From: Polynucleobacter necessarius
GTDB lineage: Bacteria > Pseudomonadota > Gammaproteobacteria > Burkholderiales > Burkholderiaceae
DNA: 64,000 nucleotides
Direction of reading: 5' to 3'
Assembly (NCBI RefSeq): GCF_900095185.1
Contig: NZ_LT606948.1
Coordinates: 434,001 to 498,000, forward strand
Below the pieces are notes generated by a model. It saw only the letters and a program-made list of their open reading frames with translations. It was not told where the DNA came from and did no database searches. Each line of letters begins with the position of its first letter. Within the stretch, counting starts at the first letter, position 1. Made by a program: the position numbers and the translations under genes. Below are positions 30,592 through 41,391 of the stretch, in pieces.

Positions 30592-30899
30592 GCAGAGTCA
30601 ATCGATAAGCCGGATTCTGTCGCCTAGATTTGCATCTAGGGGCAATCATTCCTCTAGGCCGGCAATTACCTGACGGCTCAAGCTCCCTACCCGCAGACTC
30701 AGCGGGACGCCTCATCGCCTGCTTACTTGGGATTGCTCCAGGTGGAGGTTACCGCGTTTCACCGTAACTAAATACGCTCGTCTCTGTGGCCCTATTCCTC
30801 ACGTCGCCGTGGATGGCCGTTAGCCATCACCCTTCCCTATGGAGTCCGGACTTTCCTCCCCCTCAACAAATGAGGCGGCGATTGCCCAATTGACTCTGC
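30592..30899 (-). ncRNA. rnpB: RNase P RNA (M1 RNA, class A)
   Basis: This is the catalytic RNA of RNase P, which matures tRNA 5' ends. On the minus strand it shows the 5' P4 element GAGGAAAGTCCGGACTCC (near 30858-30841), the conserved core GCGGTAACCTCCACC and GGAGCAATCCCAA, AGGCGATGAGGCG, GAGTCTGCGGGTAG, and the 3' element ACAGAATCCGGCTTATC (near 30607-30624). The ends pair perfectly over 11 bp (30899-30889 with 30602-30592) as helix P1, which sets the borders. At about 308 nt it is shorter than the E. coli RNA (377 nt) but has the core parts. No T-rich terminator is evident at its 3' end. Confidence 0.96.
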
Positions 30900-30948
30900 G
30901 CCTGCAGTCTAACGCAGTCAGAGAAATTTAGCGACAATAGCTAACGAT

Positions 30949-32013
30949 TTAGTTTTCAACCAGAGACCAAGCAATGGTTTCACCAGCACGAAGTGGCACT
31001 ATCGTGGCATCACCCAATGGCAATTCTGCGGGTATGTTTTGCGCTTGTTTTACAAGCGTTATTTTCTGGGTATTACGTGGCAACGAATAAAAATCAGGGC
31101 CGAAGAAACTAGCAAAGCCCTCCAACTTATCGAACTTACCTTGGCTCTCAAAAGCTTCAGCATATAAACCGAGTGCATTAAAGGCGCTATAGCAACCAGC
31201 GCAACCGCAAGCAGTCTCTTTAGCACCTTTGGCGTGCGGCGCACTATCAGTCCCTAAGAAGAAACGAGGGTTACCGCTCGTTGCAGCTTCCAATAAAGCA
31301 ACGCGATGTTCTTCGCGTTTCAATACTGGCAAGCAATAATTGTGTGGACGTATTCCACCAGAAAAAATTGCATTGCGATTCATCAGCAAATGTTGTGGAG
31401 TGATCGTTGCAGCAATTGTATTTTTGCCACCTATTATCGCATCACGAACATAATGAGCTGCCTGCTTAGTAGTGAGGTGTTCAAACACAACTTTCAGCTC
31501 AGGAAAATGTTGACGCAAAGGCTCCAATACTGAATCTATAAATACAGCTTCACGATCAAAGATATCAATTTCAGGACTCGTAACTTCACCATGCACTAAA
31601 AGCGGCATACCAACAGACTGCATTTCCTCCAAAACAGCATGACAATGCTTGAGGTCACTAACTCCAGCATCACTATTTGTGGTCGCACCTGCTGGATAAA
31701 GCTTGAAACCAGCTATACCCGCATCCTTTGCCTTACGAACCTCATCTACTGATGTAGTGTCAGTTAAATAGAGGATCATTAATGGCGTGAAAGCACTGAT
31801 ACCCAGTGCATTGAGATTGGCTTGAATACGTGCTTTATAGGCTTTAGCCAACCCAACTGTAGTCACTGGTGGCTTCAGATTTGGCATGATGATTGCTCGT
31901 GCAAATTGGCGTGCTGTATCAGCCAATACATCCTTCATTACTGCACCATCCCGGATATGCAAATGCCAGTCGTCCGGCTGAATCAATTCAATTTGAGTAG
32001 GGCTATTGGACAT
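30949..32013 (-). CDS. pyrC: dihydroorotase
   Basis: PyrC closes the dihydroorotate ring in pyrimidine synthesis. The 354-residue amidohydrolase has the metal site DWHLHIRDG (H17, H19), the carbamylated-lysine motif [32 protein letters not shown] and the late aspartate segment [15 protein letters not shown]. Intact, with the RNase P RNA gene just downstream on the same strand. Confidence 0.97.
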   Translation of the reverse strand: MSNSPTQIELIQPDDWHLHIRDGAVMKDVLADTARQFARAIIMPNLKPPVTTVGLAKAYKARIQANLNALGISAFTPLMILYLTDTTSVDEVRKAKDAGIAGFKLYPAGATTNSDAGVSDLKHCHAVLEEMQSVGMPLLVHGEVTSPEIDIFDREAVFIDSVLEPLRQHFPELKVVFEHLTTKQAAHYVRDAIIGGKNTIAATITPQHLLMNRNAIFSGGIRPHNYCLPVLKREEHRVALLEAATSGNPRFFLGTDSAPHAKGAKETACGCAGCYSAFNALGLYAEAFESQGKFDKLEGFASFFGPDFYSLPRNTQKITLVKQAQNIPAELPLGDATIVPLRAGETIAWSLVEN

Positions 32014-32014
32014 A

Positions 32015-33354
32015 TTATTTATTTAGCAAGATGATCTGAAAGTCATTCACATTGGTAAGTGTAGGACCAGTGGCCACTAAAGCGCTCATTTCTGCCAAGA
32101 AGCCATAGCAATCATGCACTGCTAGGAATTTTTCTGGTACGAGACCAGATGTTTGACTGGCTAGACGAATATCTCCATCAAACCAGGCTCCAGCATTCGT
32201 CTCACTACCGTCTATCCCATCGGTATCAGCAGCTAATGCAGCTATATTCAAATCATTTTGAGTCGCAGCAAAAAGCGAGAGAAGATATTCACTGCAACAA
32301 CCTCCTCGCCCCTTCACGCCTGCTGGGATCGTCACAGTACATTCACCACCAGAAATTAAAGCTAATGGCTTTTCAATTCCTTTTGCAGGGTAATCGCGAA
32401 CCAGAGTAGCCTGATCAAAGCCAACTTCTTGAGCCTCTCCAATAATCGTATCGCCCAAGATGATAGGCTCGTAAGCATGAGTCCGAACATAATCAGCAGC
32501 AGCCTCTAAGCTTTTGTAGGCAGTAGCTATCACATGATAGGTTACTTGAGTATTTACCAAATCAGAATCTTTTAAAGTCTCAGGCTTCTTGCCTTCCAAA
32601 CCTTGCTTGAGATGGACTAATACTGAGTTCGGGATAGATGACTTATCTAAATCAGATTTTTGCAGAATATTCATTGCATCTAAAGACGTAGAATAATCAG
32701 CGGCATATGGGCCGCTGGCAATATCGGCTGGCTCATCCCCAGTAACATCTGATATTAATAAGGCCTCTACTCGTGCGCCGCATGCAATCGCAGTTCTAGC
32801 TAAGTTACCACCCAAAATAGCCGACAAATGTTTGCGCACCGCATTCATTTCTTCAATGGGAGCCCCGCTACGAAGTAGTGCCGCGCATATCATCAATCGC
32901 GATATATCTTGTGGCAGCGTTAACAAGCTGGAGCCACCGCCTGAAACCAACGCAATCAGTACCTCACCCTCGTCCAATTGATTGGACAGTGCTAATACTT
33001 CTTTAGCACCATCCATACCCACCTGATCAGGAACGGGATGACCAGCCTCAATAATTTTGATATGAGTGGTTAGAGAGTTATGTCTATACCGTGTGAGCAC
33101 TACACCCTCAATCTTGGCTTGCGGCCAATTCACTTTTGCATATGCTTCCAGAGCACTAGCCATAGAGGCACTGGCCTTTCCAGCACCCACTACCAACACT
33201 TACCTTTGGGCTCACGACCTTTTGGAAAAATTTTTGCCAAATACTGCAGGACGATGACTTGAGGATCGGCAACTGCCACAGCAGCAGCAAACGCATTTTT
33301 GAGAATGGCCTCTGTACTAAGTGGTATTAAGGATGTGGAATTACTGGGTGTCAT
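32015..33354 (-). pseudogene. glycerate 2-kinase (MOFRL family), one frameshift
   Basis: Enzymes of this family phosphorylate glycerate to 2-phosphoglycerate. The gene starts MTPSNSTSLIPLSTEAILKN (33354) and reaches AKIFPKGREPKGK, where the frame breaks near 33200-33206. The rest is open in another frame from VVGAGKASASMASAL to the end, with VSGGGSSLLTLP, ISDVTGDEPADIASGPYA and the C-terminal MOFRL part ISGGECTV and ALAADTDGIDGSE. An internal GTG at 33199 could start a protein that lacks about 50 residues, so partial function is not ruled out. Confidence 0.82.
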
Positions 33355-33363
33355 TGGGCTATT

Positions 33364-35211
33364 CTAATCAGAAGTGGCACGCTCTTGCATTTGCCACATC
33401 TCGGCATACTTTCCATGAGCAGCCAATAAATCCCCATGCGTTCCACGTTCCACAATTTGGCCATGATCCATCACTAGAATTTAATCGGCATGAACAATAG
33501 TTGAGAGACGGTAGACAATGATCAGTGTCGTACGATTCTTAGCAAGAGTTAGTAACTCCTCCTGAAATGCACGTGCTGTTTTAGAGTCTAGAGCCGAGGT
33601 AGCTTCATCAAAAATCAACATAGATGGCTTTTTCGGAAATGTTCTTGCAATAGCAACCCGTTGCTTTTCACCCCCAGAAAGCTTCAGACCACACTCACCC
33701 ACTTGTGTGTCATTGCCCTCTGGCAAGCGTTTAATAAAGTTATCGATTTGTGCCGCCCTAGCAGCTTCCCGCACTTCATCTAAAGTTGCAGAGGGCTTTC
33801 CATAAGCACTGTTGTATCCAATAGTGTCATTAAAGAAAACCGTATCTTGAGGGACGATGCCAATTGCCTTACGCAAACTTACCTGGGTAACGCTCTGAAT
33901 ATTCTGATGATCAATCAGCATATCTCCTGACTGAACATCATAACGATGAAATAACAAGCGAGCCACGGTACTCTTTCCAGCCCCACTTTGTCCAACTACT
34001 GCAGCAATCGTTCCCGAAGGAATATTAAAACTTACATCGCACAGAATCTCACGCTTTGCATCATAGTGAAACGATACATGCTCGAAACGAACATCAGGGC
34101 CATGACCTTGATTATTAATGTGTAGCGGTTTCGCGTCTGATGAATCAGCAATTTCTTTTTCGGTATTTAGTAGAGAAAACATGCGGTCCATATCCGTCAA
34201 TGACTGCTTGATCTCGCGGTATATAACACCTAGAAAGTTAAGTGGAATATAGAGCTGGATCATTAAGGCATTAACCAACACTAAATAACCTAAAGTCATC
34301 GTGCCATCAACTACACCGACAGTGGCACACCAGAGAATGAACATGAGGCCTACTACAATAATAATCTGTTGACCAAGATTTAAGATGGCTAAAGTTTTTT
34401 AAGACTTTACAGCTGCTGCTTGATATCGGAGCAAATTTTCATCGTAGCGTCTAGCTTCAAAAGCTTCGTTACCAAAATACTTTACAGTTTCAAAATTTAA
34501 TAGGGAATCGATAGCTTTCTGATGAGCCTTTGAATCCATATCGTTCATAGTGCGACGATAGTGAGTGCGCCACTCTGTAACGACAATCGTGAAAATAATA
34601 TAAAGACCTAGAGCAATCAAAGTAATTACTGCAAACCAAATGTCATAGGAGTAGGCTCAATAACCTAGGACCAAACAAAACTCAATGAAGGTTGGCAGAA
34701 TGCTGTACAGCGCATAGGAAATCAACGACTGAATGCCGCGAGTACCGCGCTCTATAGCGTCGCGACGATTGGTCACGCTCTCGACTAACACCACCAGTCT
34801 GTCGAGCCAAATGAAAACCCAGGGCAAGAGAGTGTAGATGCTCAAATACTTGCAGTGCCACTTTACGGACAGCATTTTGAGTCACTTTTGCAAATCAGGC
34901 TTCTCTTAACCCTGTAAATAGGGATGCGGAGATTCTCAAAAAGCCGTATGCCACAATCATTCCGAGGGGTACGACTAGAATGGCCGGTGGAGAGTTGACC
35001 TTAATGCTCAAAGAGTCACAATTAACTCTTTCATCACAATCGGAATGCCAAGATTAGCAACCTTAGCGGTAACCAAACAACTCAGGGCAATGAGTACCCG
35101 AAAACAAGACTCCAAAAGATAGTGAAGAAGATTACGGATGACACGCCAGTCCCCACGTTGAGGTAGTTTCGAATCTGCGTTACCGTGGTGATGTCCCGAT
35201 GAATATCTCAT
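33364..35211 (-). pseudogene. Atm1/HMT1-type ABC exporter (fused permease-ATPase), heavily decayed
   Basis: Such half-transporters export glutathione- or sulfur-linked compounds or metals. Order of lesions from the 5' end: start MRYSSGHHHGNADSKLPQRG (35211); frameshift near 35010; TGA in LREA-F near 34895; frameshift near 34765 before ERGTRGIQSLIS; TGA at about 34660; TAA at 34399-34401; TAA at 33481-33483 in [12 protein letters not shown]. The ATPase domain (34100-33480) still shows Walker A GQSGAGKST and signature LSGGEKQR with Walker B MLIFDEATS, but the switch histidine is tyrosine (VYRLSTI). Certainly inactive. Confidence 0.88.
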
Positions 35212-35215
35212 CGTC

Positions 35216-35683
35216 TTATCTTATTCCTAATGGGCAAATGAATTGGGTCTCGTATTCAGAAAATAATTTTCGAATTGCCTCTTCATTGCTTGGAGAAAAA
35301 CATTTCTTTGCCGCCTCTTCATGCGGCAACCATTTAAAAGCTATATGCTCGCTTGGGGCTAAAGTAACTACAGTTTGATCAGGAACCTTTAGAGCAAACC
35401 AATGTTCCATATTACGAGTGATACCAGGAGCGTAACGAGTGCGCCATTAAGGGTAGCTTTCATATTCAATTTGGTAATGCCTATTTTGCAATGAATCTGG
35501 CGGTAAAACATCCACTGCAATACCCGTTCAAATACCTCACGTGCAGCTGCTGACGCTAGATCTTCATCAGGGGCATCAAGACTGCCAGAAGCCGATTCGA
35601 TCAGCTCGCTCTATCAAGCAAACATCCCTATTCAATTTATAAATAACTACCAAAACCGAAATAGGGATTTTGAATGTGGGCAC
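35216..35683 (-). pseudogene. nudB: dihydroneopterin triphosphate diphosphatase NudB, broken
   Basis: NudB removes pyrophosphate from dihydroneopterin triphosphate in folate synthesis. From a GTG at 35683 the frame reads FKIPISVLVVIYKLNRDVCL to GFWQS then TGA. The Nudix box continues in another frame (GSLDAPDEDL...REVFERTG), a further shift leads to IAVDVLPPDSLQ, and TAA interrupts ESYP-WRTRYAPGITR. The last 64 codons (MEHWFALKVPDQ onward) are open. The position just downstream of aspS is the usual nudB place. The loss at WQS/GSL may be a deletion between short GGCAGT repeats. Confidence 0.85.
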
Positions 35684-35695
35684 TGCTAGATTGCT

Positions 35696-37495
35696 TTAGG
35701 CAGCTGGTGCGGCTTGACTTAAACGGATGTGTAACTCGCGTAGCTGCCGCTCATCTACTGGACTAGGCGCCTGAGTTAATAAACATTGAGCACGTTGTGT
35801 TTTAGGAAAAGCAATCACATCACGAATGGATTCGGCGCCAGTCATCATTGTGACAATCCGATCCAAGCCGAATGCAATACCACCATGTGGAGGCGCACCA
35901 TACTGCAGTGCATCCAATAAAAAGCCAAACTTTGCTTGGGCTTCTGCTGCATCAATCTTCAAGGCGCGGAATACTTTACTTTGCACCGCTTCTTGGTGAA
36001 TACGTACAGAACCGCCACCAATTTCGCTGCCATTCAAAACCATGTCATAGGCTTTGGCTAAGCACTTACCTGGATCTGATTCCAGATATTGCATGTGCTC
36101 GTCTTTAGGGCTTGTAAATGGATGATGGCAAGCCACCCAACGCGCCTCTCCTTCATCGTAGTCAAACATTGGAAAATCAACTACCCATAGCGGCCTCCAT
36201 CCTGCGGTAAAGAGACCGTGCTCCTTGCCCCAGGCAGATTGACCAATACGCAGGCGTAAATTACCGATAGCATCGTTCACAATTTTTTCTTTATCTGCGC
36301 CGAAGAAAATAATATCGCCATCTTTTGCACCTGTACGCTTCAAGATGCCTTCAATTGCTGCATCATGCAAATTTTTCACGATGGGTGACTGCAAATCATT
36401 ACGGCCATCAGCAACAGAGTGCACCTTGATCCAAGCAAGACCCTTGGCGCCATAAATACTTACAAATTGGGTGTAGTCATCGATTTCACTACGGCTAATT
36501 TCTGCTCCACCTGGCACACACAAGCCCACTACTCGGCCGCCTGCCTGATTAGCAGCGCCTGAGAACACCTTGAAATCAACCTCTTTCATTAAGTCTGTCA
36601 ATTCGGTGAACTCAAAGTTCACCCGTAGATCAGGCTTGTCAGACCCAAAGCGTGCCATGCCCTCTGAATAGGGCATAGTTGGGAACGGGTTAGGCAACTC
36701 GACATTCATTGTCTTTTTGAAGATATGACGAATCATGTTTTCAAATAAATCCCGAATTACTAACTCGCTTAAGAAAGCAGTTTCACAGTCAATTTGAGTA
36801 AATTCAGGCTGACGATCCGCGCGCAAATCTTCGTCACGGAAACATTTTGTGATTTGATAGTAACGATCAAAGCCCGCTACCATTAACAACTGTTTAAATA
36901 ATTGCGGGGATTGAGGCAAAGCAAAGAACTGGCCGTCATGTACACGCGAAGGAACAAGGTAATCACGCGCACCCTCCGGGGTGCTCTTAGTCAGCATGGG
37001 GGTTTCAATCTCAATAAAACCAGCATCATCTAAATAGCGACGGCATTCCATTGCTACGTTGTAACGCAAACGTAAATTCTTTTGCATTTGCGGACGACGC
37101 AAATCTAACACGCGATGAGTCAATCGAGTAGTCTCTGATAAATTCTCATCATCCATTTGAAATGGTGGGGTCACTGATGCGTTTAGGATGACTAAGTTAT
37201 GACACAGAATCTCTACTTTTCCACTCACTAAGTCTGCATTTTCAGCACCTGCAGGGCGTGCACGCACAAGACCCTTAATCTGAATACAAAATTCACTACG
37301 CACTTGCTCAGCAAGAGCAAACATTTCTGGGCGATCAGGATCGCAAACTACTTGTACAAAACCTTCACGATCGCGTAAGTCAATAAAGATCACGCCTCCG
37401 TGGTCACGGCGGCGGTTAACCCATCCAGAGAGGGTAACCTCTTGGCCCATAAGTGAATCGGTTACCTGGCCGCAGGTATGGCTTCGCATCGACAT
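35696..37495 (-). CDS. aspS: aspartyl-tRNA synthetase
   Basis: AspS charges tRNA-Asp, and in many betaproteobacteria also tRNA-Asn. The 599-residue class II enzyme has the N-terminal OB fold ([20 protein letters not shown]), motif 2 in [19 protein letters not shown], the bacterial GAD insertion domain and motif 3 [13 protein letters not shown]. Intact, directly upstream of the nudB remnant. Confidence 0.98.
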   Translation of the reverse strand: MSMRSHTCGQVTDSLMGQEVTLSGWVNRRRDHGGVIFIDLRDREGFVQVVCDPDRPEMFALAEQVRSEFCIQIKGLVRARPAGAENADLVSGKVEILCHNLVILNASVTPPFQMDDENLSETTRLTHRVLDLRRPQMQKNLRLRYNVAMECRRYLDDAGFIEIETPMLTKSTPEGARDYLVPSRVHDGQFFALPQSPQLFKQLLMVAGFDRYYQITKCFRDEDLRADRQPEFTQIDCETAFLSELVIRDLFENMIRHIFKKTMNVELPNPFPTMPYSEGMARFGSDKPDLRVNFEFTELTDLMKEVDFKVFSGAANQAGGRVVGLCVPGGAEISRSEIDDYTQFVSIYGAKGLAWIKVHSVADGRNDLQSPIVKNLHDAAIEGILKRTGAKDGDIIFFGADKEKIVNDAIGNLRLRIGQSAWGKEHGLFTAGWRPLWVVDFPMFDYDEGEARWVACHHPFTSPKDEHMQYLESDPGKCLAKAYDMVLNGSEIGGGSVRIHQEAVQSKVFRALKIDAAEAQAKFGFLLDALQYGAPPHGGIAFGLDRIVTMMTGAESIRDVIAFPKTQRAQCLLTQAPSPVDERQLRELHIRLSQAAPAA

Positions 37496-37511
37496 AACAA
37501 TTTCCTATAAA

Positions 37512-38165
37512 TTAAGAAGGGTGCGGCAACTGAAATCCAGTTACGCCGCTTGAACTATTAGGTGGAACAGAGCCCATTGACACAATATGCTTCAGGGCCT
37601 CTTCTACACTCATCTCCAATTCGATTGTTTGTGCTCTTGGCACAATCATGAAAAAACCAGATGTTGGATTGGGAGTGGTAGGCAAAAATACGTTGACGTA
37701 ATCCTCACCTAATTTTGCTGTCACTTCTTTTGCAGGTGACCCAGTTTGAAATGCAATAACCCATGAATCAGCATGGGGGTAACGAATCAAAAGCGCCTTA
37801 CTAAATGCTTGACTGCTTCCCGAAAATAAAGTGGATGAAACTTGTTGAACGCTAGAGTAAATAGAACGAACAATCGGAATGCGATTGATTTGTTTGTTCC
37901 ACATCCGAATCCACCACTGGCCAGCGAAACTAATTGCCAACAAACCCGTAGCCATGATAACGGCAATTACAATTAAAATACCGACACCTGGAAGTTCCCG
38001 GAAATGCTGCAAGTCGCCAGCGAATTGGCGCGGAAAGACAGCAATCATGGCGTGCATTACAGAACCAAAAACGCCATCGAGCAGACCCAAACCCCAAGCA
38101 ATCACCCAAATGGTGATTGACAGTGGTGCCCATACGAGAATGCCAGCAATAAAGTATTTTTTCAT
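37512..38165 (-). CDS. DUF502 family membrane protein
   Basis: The function of this family is unknown. The 217-residue protein has two strong membrane helices (about residues 3-27 and 58-82) and a soluble C-terminal half with the family-type segments IPIVRSIYSSVQQVSSTLF and VFLPTTPNPTSGFFMIVP. It sits between ubiB and aspS, its normal place in this group. Intact. Confidence 0.9.
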   Translation of the reverse strand: MKKYFIAGILVWAPLSITIWVIAWGLGLLDGVFGSVMHAMIAVFPRQFAGDLQHFRELPGVGILIVIAVIMATGLLAISFAGQWWIRMWNKQINRIPIVRSIYSSVQQVSSTLFSGSSQAFSKALLIRYPHADSWVIAFQTGSPAKEVTAKLGEDYVNVFLPTTPNPTSGFFMIVPRAQTIELEMSVEEALKHIVSMGSVPPNSSSGVTGFQLPHPS

Positions 38166-38181
38166 GTGCCCTGCCTGTCTA

Positions 38182-38200
38182 ACCCGCTATTTTAGCGGGT
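38182..38200. other. hairpin between ubiB and DUF502
   Basis: A perfect 8-bp inverted repeat (38182-38189 and 38193-38200) with a TTT loop lies in the 56-bp gap. No T-tract follows on either strand, so it is more likely an RNA-processing or stabilising stem than a terminator. In related genomes a small FmdB-type zinc-ribbon gene is often found here; none is present. Confidence 0.5.
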
Positions 38201-38221
38201 ATGAGGCCAATCAGCGAGAGG

Positions 38222-39808
38222 CTAATAAACACCAAGGCTGAGAATCAAAATTCCCAGCAAAATCCCGCCTGCAAACAGCAAAGCACCTGCCAACAGCCTA
38301 TGAGTGCGCCTTTCTTGTAACAAAAGGGCCTTTAAGGCCTCAATTTCACCATTTTGGTCTTTTATTTGGTGCTTCCCCTGAGCGAGGCTATCAGCAATCA
38401 AACGAGGCAAAGTAGGCAGAATCTTGGCCCAACTGAGAGCCTCTTCCTTCAAACCATCCAACAATCCACGCCAGCCCAACTGCTGACAGACCCATTTTTC
38501 CAAGATCGGTTTTGCAGTTTTCCAGAGATCTAGATCGGGATCTAGCTGACGAGCCAAACCCTCGACATTTAACAGGGTTTTCTGCAATAAAGTGAGTTGC
38601 GGCTGAATCTCAACCTTAAAACGACGTGAAGTTTGGAATAAACGCATCAGCACAATACCCAAGGAGATCTCCTTGAGAGGGCGATCAAAATAAGGCTCAC
38701 ATACAGAACGAATTGCCCCCTCCAACTCTTCAACGCGGGTATTGGCGGGCACCCACCCTGACTCGATATGCAGCTCTGCAACCCGACGGTAATTGCGATT
38801 AAAGAATGCTAAAAAGTTCAACGCTAAATAATTTTTATCTGACTCACTTAAGGCTCCGACGATACCGAAGTCCAAAGAAATGAAACGACCAAACGTTTCT
38901 GGCTCAAGACTAATCATAATATTGCCGGGGTGCATATCAGCATGGAAGAAACCATGCTCAAAAACTTGAGTACAGAATATTTCTACTCCGTCAGAAGCAA
39001 GCTTTTTAAAGTCCACTCCTGCATCATGCAAGGCGGCAGATTTACCAATCGAGACACCATACATTCTCTCCATGACGATCACATTGGTATGACAGAGATC
39101 CCAATACATTTCAGGAATCATTAACTTTTTAGAATCTGCAAATTGTCTGCGCAACTGACTTGCGTTAGCTGCCTCACGCATGAGATCTAACTCATCATGC
39201 AGATACGTATCAAACTCAGCAACGTTTTCACGCGGCTTTAATCGACGGCCATCCTCAGAGCTTTTTTCAATCACTTTAGCCAAGTCATACATTAAGGCTA
39301 AGTCACCCTCAATCACTGGCAAGATGCCTGGGCGTAAGACTTTAATTGCTACTGCGCGCCCTTCCCACTCTGGGCGTTTATCTGTTCCACATAAGATTCC
39401 AAAATGAACCTGAGCAACCGAAGCGCTAGCAACAGGAGTGGCCTCAAAACTAATAAAAACTTCTTCGATAGGCCGACCTAAATCTTCTTCAATAAGACGA
39501 CGTGATTCTTCATTCGAAAAAGGCGGGACTTGATCTTGCAACTTTGCCAATTCATTAGCAATATCTTCAGGCAACAAATCACGTCGCGTAGAAAGGACTT
39601 GGCCAAACTTCACAAAAATGGGGCCAAGTGCCTCAAGGGTCGATCGGATACGCTCACCCCTAGGTAAATGACCGCCTGGAGAAACCCAGCAAAGCACCGT
39701 CAAAAAACTACGACGTAATCCTGGCTTGAGTAGATCGCGAAGTAATGGCAATAAACCATAGCGCCATGCAGTAAAAAATATGAAATAGAGACGAGCAAGT
39801 CGACGCAC
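38222..39808 (-). CDS. ubiB: ubiquinone biosynthesis atypical kinase UbiB
   Basis: UbiB is an ADCK-like membrane protein needed for ubiquinone synthesis. The 528 residues include the signature [21 protein letters not shown], the alanine-rich nucleotide loop [24 protein letters not shown] and [11 protein letters not shown] of the kinase fold, and a C-terminal membrane hairpin ([20 protein letters not shown]). It follows ubiJ by three bases; ubiE, ubiJ and ubiB together form the ubiquinone block. Confidence 0.97.
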   Translation of the reverse strand: MRRLARLYFIFFTAWRYGLLPLLRDLLKPGLRRSFLTVLCWVSPGGHLPRGERIRSTLEALGPIFVKFGQVLSTRRDLLPEDIANELAKLQDQVPPFSNEESRRLIEEDLGRPIEEVFISFEATPVASASVAQVHFGILCGTDKRPEWEGRAVAIKVLRPGILPVIEGDLALMYDLAKVIEKSSEDGRRLKPRENVAEFDTYLHDELDLMREAANASQLRRQFADSKKLMIPEMYWDLCHTNVIVMERMYGVSIGKSAALHDAGVDFKKLASDGVEIFCTQVFEHGFFHADMHPGNIMISLEPETFGRFISLDFGIVGALSESDKNYLALNFLAFFNRNYRRVAELHIESGWVPANTRVEELEGAIRSVCEPYFDRPLKEISLGIVLMRLFQTSRRFKVEIQPQLTLLQKTLLNVEGLARQLDPDLDLWKTAKPILEKWVCQQLGWRGLLDGLKEEALSWAKILPTLPRLIADSLAQGKHQIKDQNGEIEALKALLLQERRTHRLLAGALLFAGGILLGILILSLGVY

Positions 39809-39811
39809 GAT

Positions 39812-40432
39812 TTATTTAGCCTTTTGCTGTAATAATTGAATACGCTTTTCCATACAATCAACAGATTCGCGTAGCTCACTTAATGCAGATTTGTGGGCCA
39901 TAAAGTCCCGTTTATTTAATAGCACTTTCTTTTCTTCGCTCACATACTCAACGATATTGCCCAGAAAATCACTGGCTACTGAACGAGATGCAGATAAGAA
40001 CTTTTTACTTTGTCTCACAGCAAAGTGAGCAGGTGCATCACCCACTAAGCGCGCCAAATCTTCCTCGCACTCCCAGCGCAACTGCCCAGCCAAGCGCCAC
40101 AAGAGCTGAGCCAAATCCGCATCGCCAGTTATTTTGACCGCCTTAAAAGCCTGCTCGCGTAAGGAACCACTATTACCAACCATATCACCCAATGCTTTCG
40201 CAGACATCTCCAGGATTAGTGATGGGGCATCGATTTCTTTCAAACTGACCAATAATCCATCAGCCTTTATTTCGCAACAAAAATAGCCCATAGGGAGCTG
40301 CAACAGAATGGTTTTACCAGCATGGCGTGCTAACTCTTTAGACGCCCATGGCTCGCTTTCCAAAACATGATTAATGGCGCGGCAAGCTGCGCCAGAGGCA
40401 AAAGTATGGGAGGGAGCTAAATGTCTATTCAT
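39812..40432 (-). CDS. ubiJ: ubiquinone biosynthesis accessory factor UbiJ
   Basis: UbiJ has an N-terminal SCP2 lipid-binding domain and a C-terminal coiled coil, and helps to organise the soluble Ubi complex. I choose the ATG at 40432 (MNRHLAPSHTF), just after a terminator hairpin, giving 206 residues. The end MEKRIQLLQQKAK fits the coiled coil. Gene order ubiE-(Tim44)-ubiJ-ubiB supports the call. Confidence 0.85.
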   Translation of the reverse strand: MNRHLAPSHTFASGAACRAINHVLESEPWASKELARHAGKTILLQLPMGYFCCEIKADGLLVSLKEIDAPSLILEMSAKALGDMVGNSGSLREQAFKAVKITGDADLAQLLWRLAGQLRWECEEDLARLVGDAPAHFAVRQSKKFLSASRSVASDFLGNIVEYVSEEKKVLLNKRDFMAHKSALSELRESVDCMEKRIQLLQQKAK

Positions 40433-40436
40433 AAGT

Positions 40437-40464
40437 GTAAAAAACCCGCACAAGTGCGGGTTTT
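40437..40464 (-). terminator. intrinsic terminator after the Tim44-domain gene
   Basis: A 7-bp GC-rich stem (40445-40451 with 40454-40460) is flanked by A-runs and T-runs on both sides, so it can act in both directions. On the minus strand it is followed by TTTTTT. It lies directly upstream of the ubiJ start. Confidence 0.85.
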
Positions 40465-40485
40465 CCGACGGCAAGTGCCTAAAGC

Positions 40486-41322
40486 TTAAACCAACTGCGA
40501 GATACCCGCCAGTACCCAGCCTCCAGGACCTTCTACTGGCTTGCTTAAATTCCAAATTTCAGAGAAGTCTCTCGCTGGTACACCTTGTTGCTCACGCATC
40601 ATGCCGCTGAACCGAATGCTACAGTAGTCATGACCATCTGCAGTCTCACTTCCAAGAAGTTGGGCATTAATCGTCACAACATCAGCTTGATTCTTGCTAT
40701 CAGTTCGTCCGACTAAATCCTGCTGAATGGTCGCAAACATTTCAGGAGTTGTAAATTCACGCAAGGAGGCAAGATCACCTTGATCCCATGCTTTTTGCAA
40801 AGTTGAAAAATACTGTTTTGCATTCTCCAAAAAGGTGAGTTGATCAAAACCAGGCTCTTGTCTTGGGATCTGATCTAAGCCCGCACGTTGCATCCCTGGC
40901 GGCTCAAGATTAGGAGATTTGCCAGCAGTGGATAAGCTTGGTAAGAATTTGCGAATCACAAACATGATTACAAACCCTGCTAACAAGGCGATCAGTAGAC
41001 CGGTGATCATTGAAGACGCGGCTTCACCTAAACCAAAATGAGACAGAAGATAGCCAATGCCCAAGCCAGCCGCTAATCCACCTAGAATGCCGCCCATGCC
41101 ACTAAAGCGACTTGGTGTTGGCGTTTGTGGTGCTGATGCTGGCGCCGCAGGTTTGGCTTGTTGTGCAGATTTCTGAACGGGCGTTGCTTGTTTTTGTATT
41201 GGAGCACTTGGTGCTTTACCCACATTCTTACCGCTCCCTAAGCGAGCAGCATCGACATGGCCAACAGCGGCAAATACTAGAGTAAGGCTTACTAATGTCG
41301 CTTTAAAAAAATGTTTCTTCAT
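40486..41322 (-). CDS. Tim44-like domain protein, exported or membrane anchored
   Basis: Function unknown. The 278-residue protein has a signal peptide (cleavage near GHVDAARLG), a low-complexity Pro/Ala/Gln linker (residues 35-75), two glycine-rich hydrophobic segments (about residues 78-128, GMGGILGGLAAGLGIGYLL) and a C-terminal Tim44 domain (LTFLENAKQYFSTLQKAWDQ onward). Commonly found beside ubi genes in betaproteobacteria. Intact, with its own terminator. Confidence 0.85.
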   Translation of the reverse strand: MKKHFFKATLVSLTLVFAAVGHVDAARLGSGKNVGKAPSAPIQKQATPVQKSAQQAKPAAPASAPQTPTPSRFSGMGGILGGLAAGLGIGYLLSHFGLGEAASSMITGLLIALLAGFVIMFVIRKFLPSLSTAGKSPNLEPPGMQRAGLDQIPRQEPGFDQLTFLENAKQYFSTLQKAWDQGDLASLREFTTPEMFATIQQDLVGRTDSKNQADVVTINAQLLGSETADGHDYCSIRFSGMMREQQGVPARDFSEIWNLSKPVEGPGGWVLAGISQLV

Positions 41323-41391
41323 TACTATTTACCCCTTCTATATTACTTCAGGAATTCTTTAGTTTTTAGGAATTTAAAAACTATATAACCA

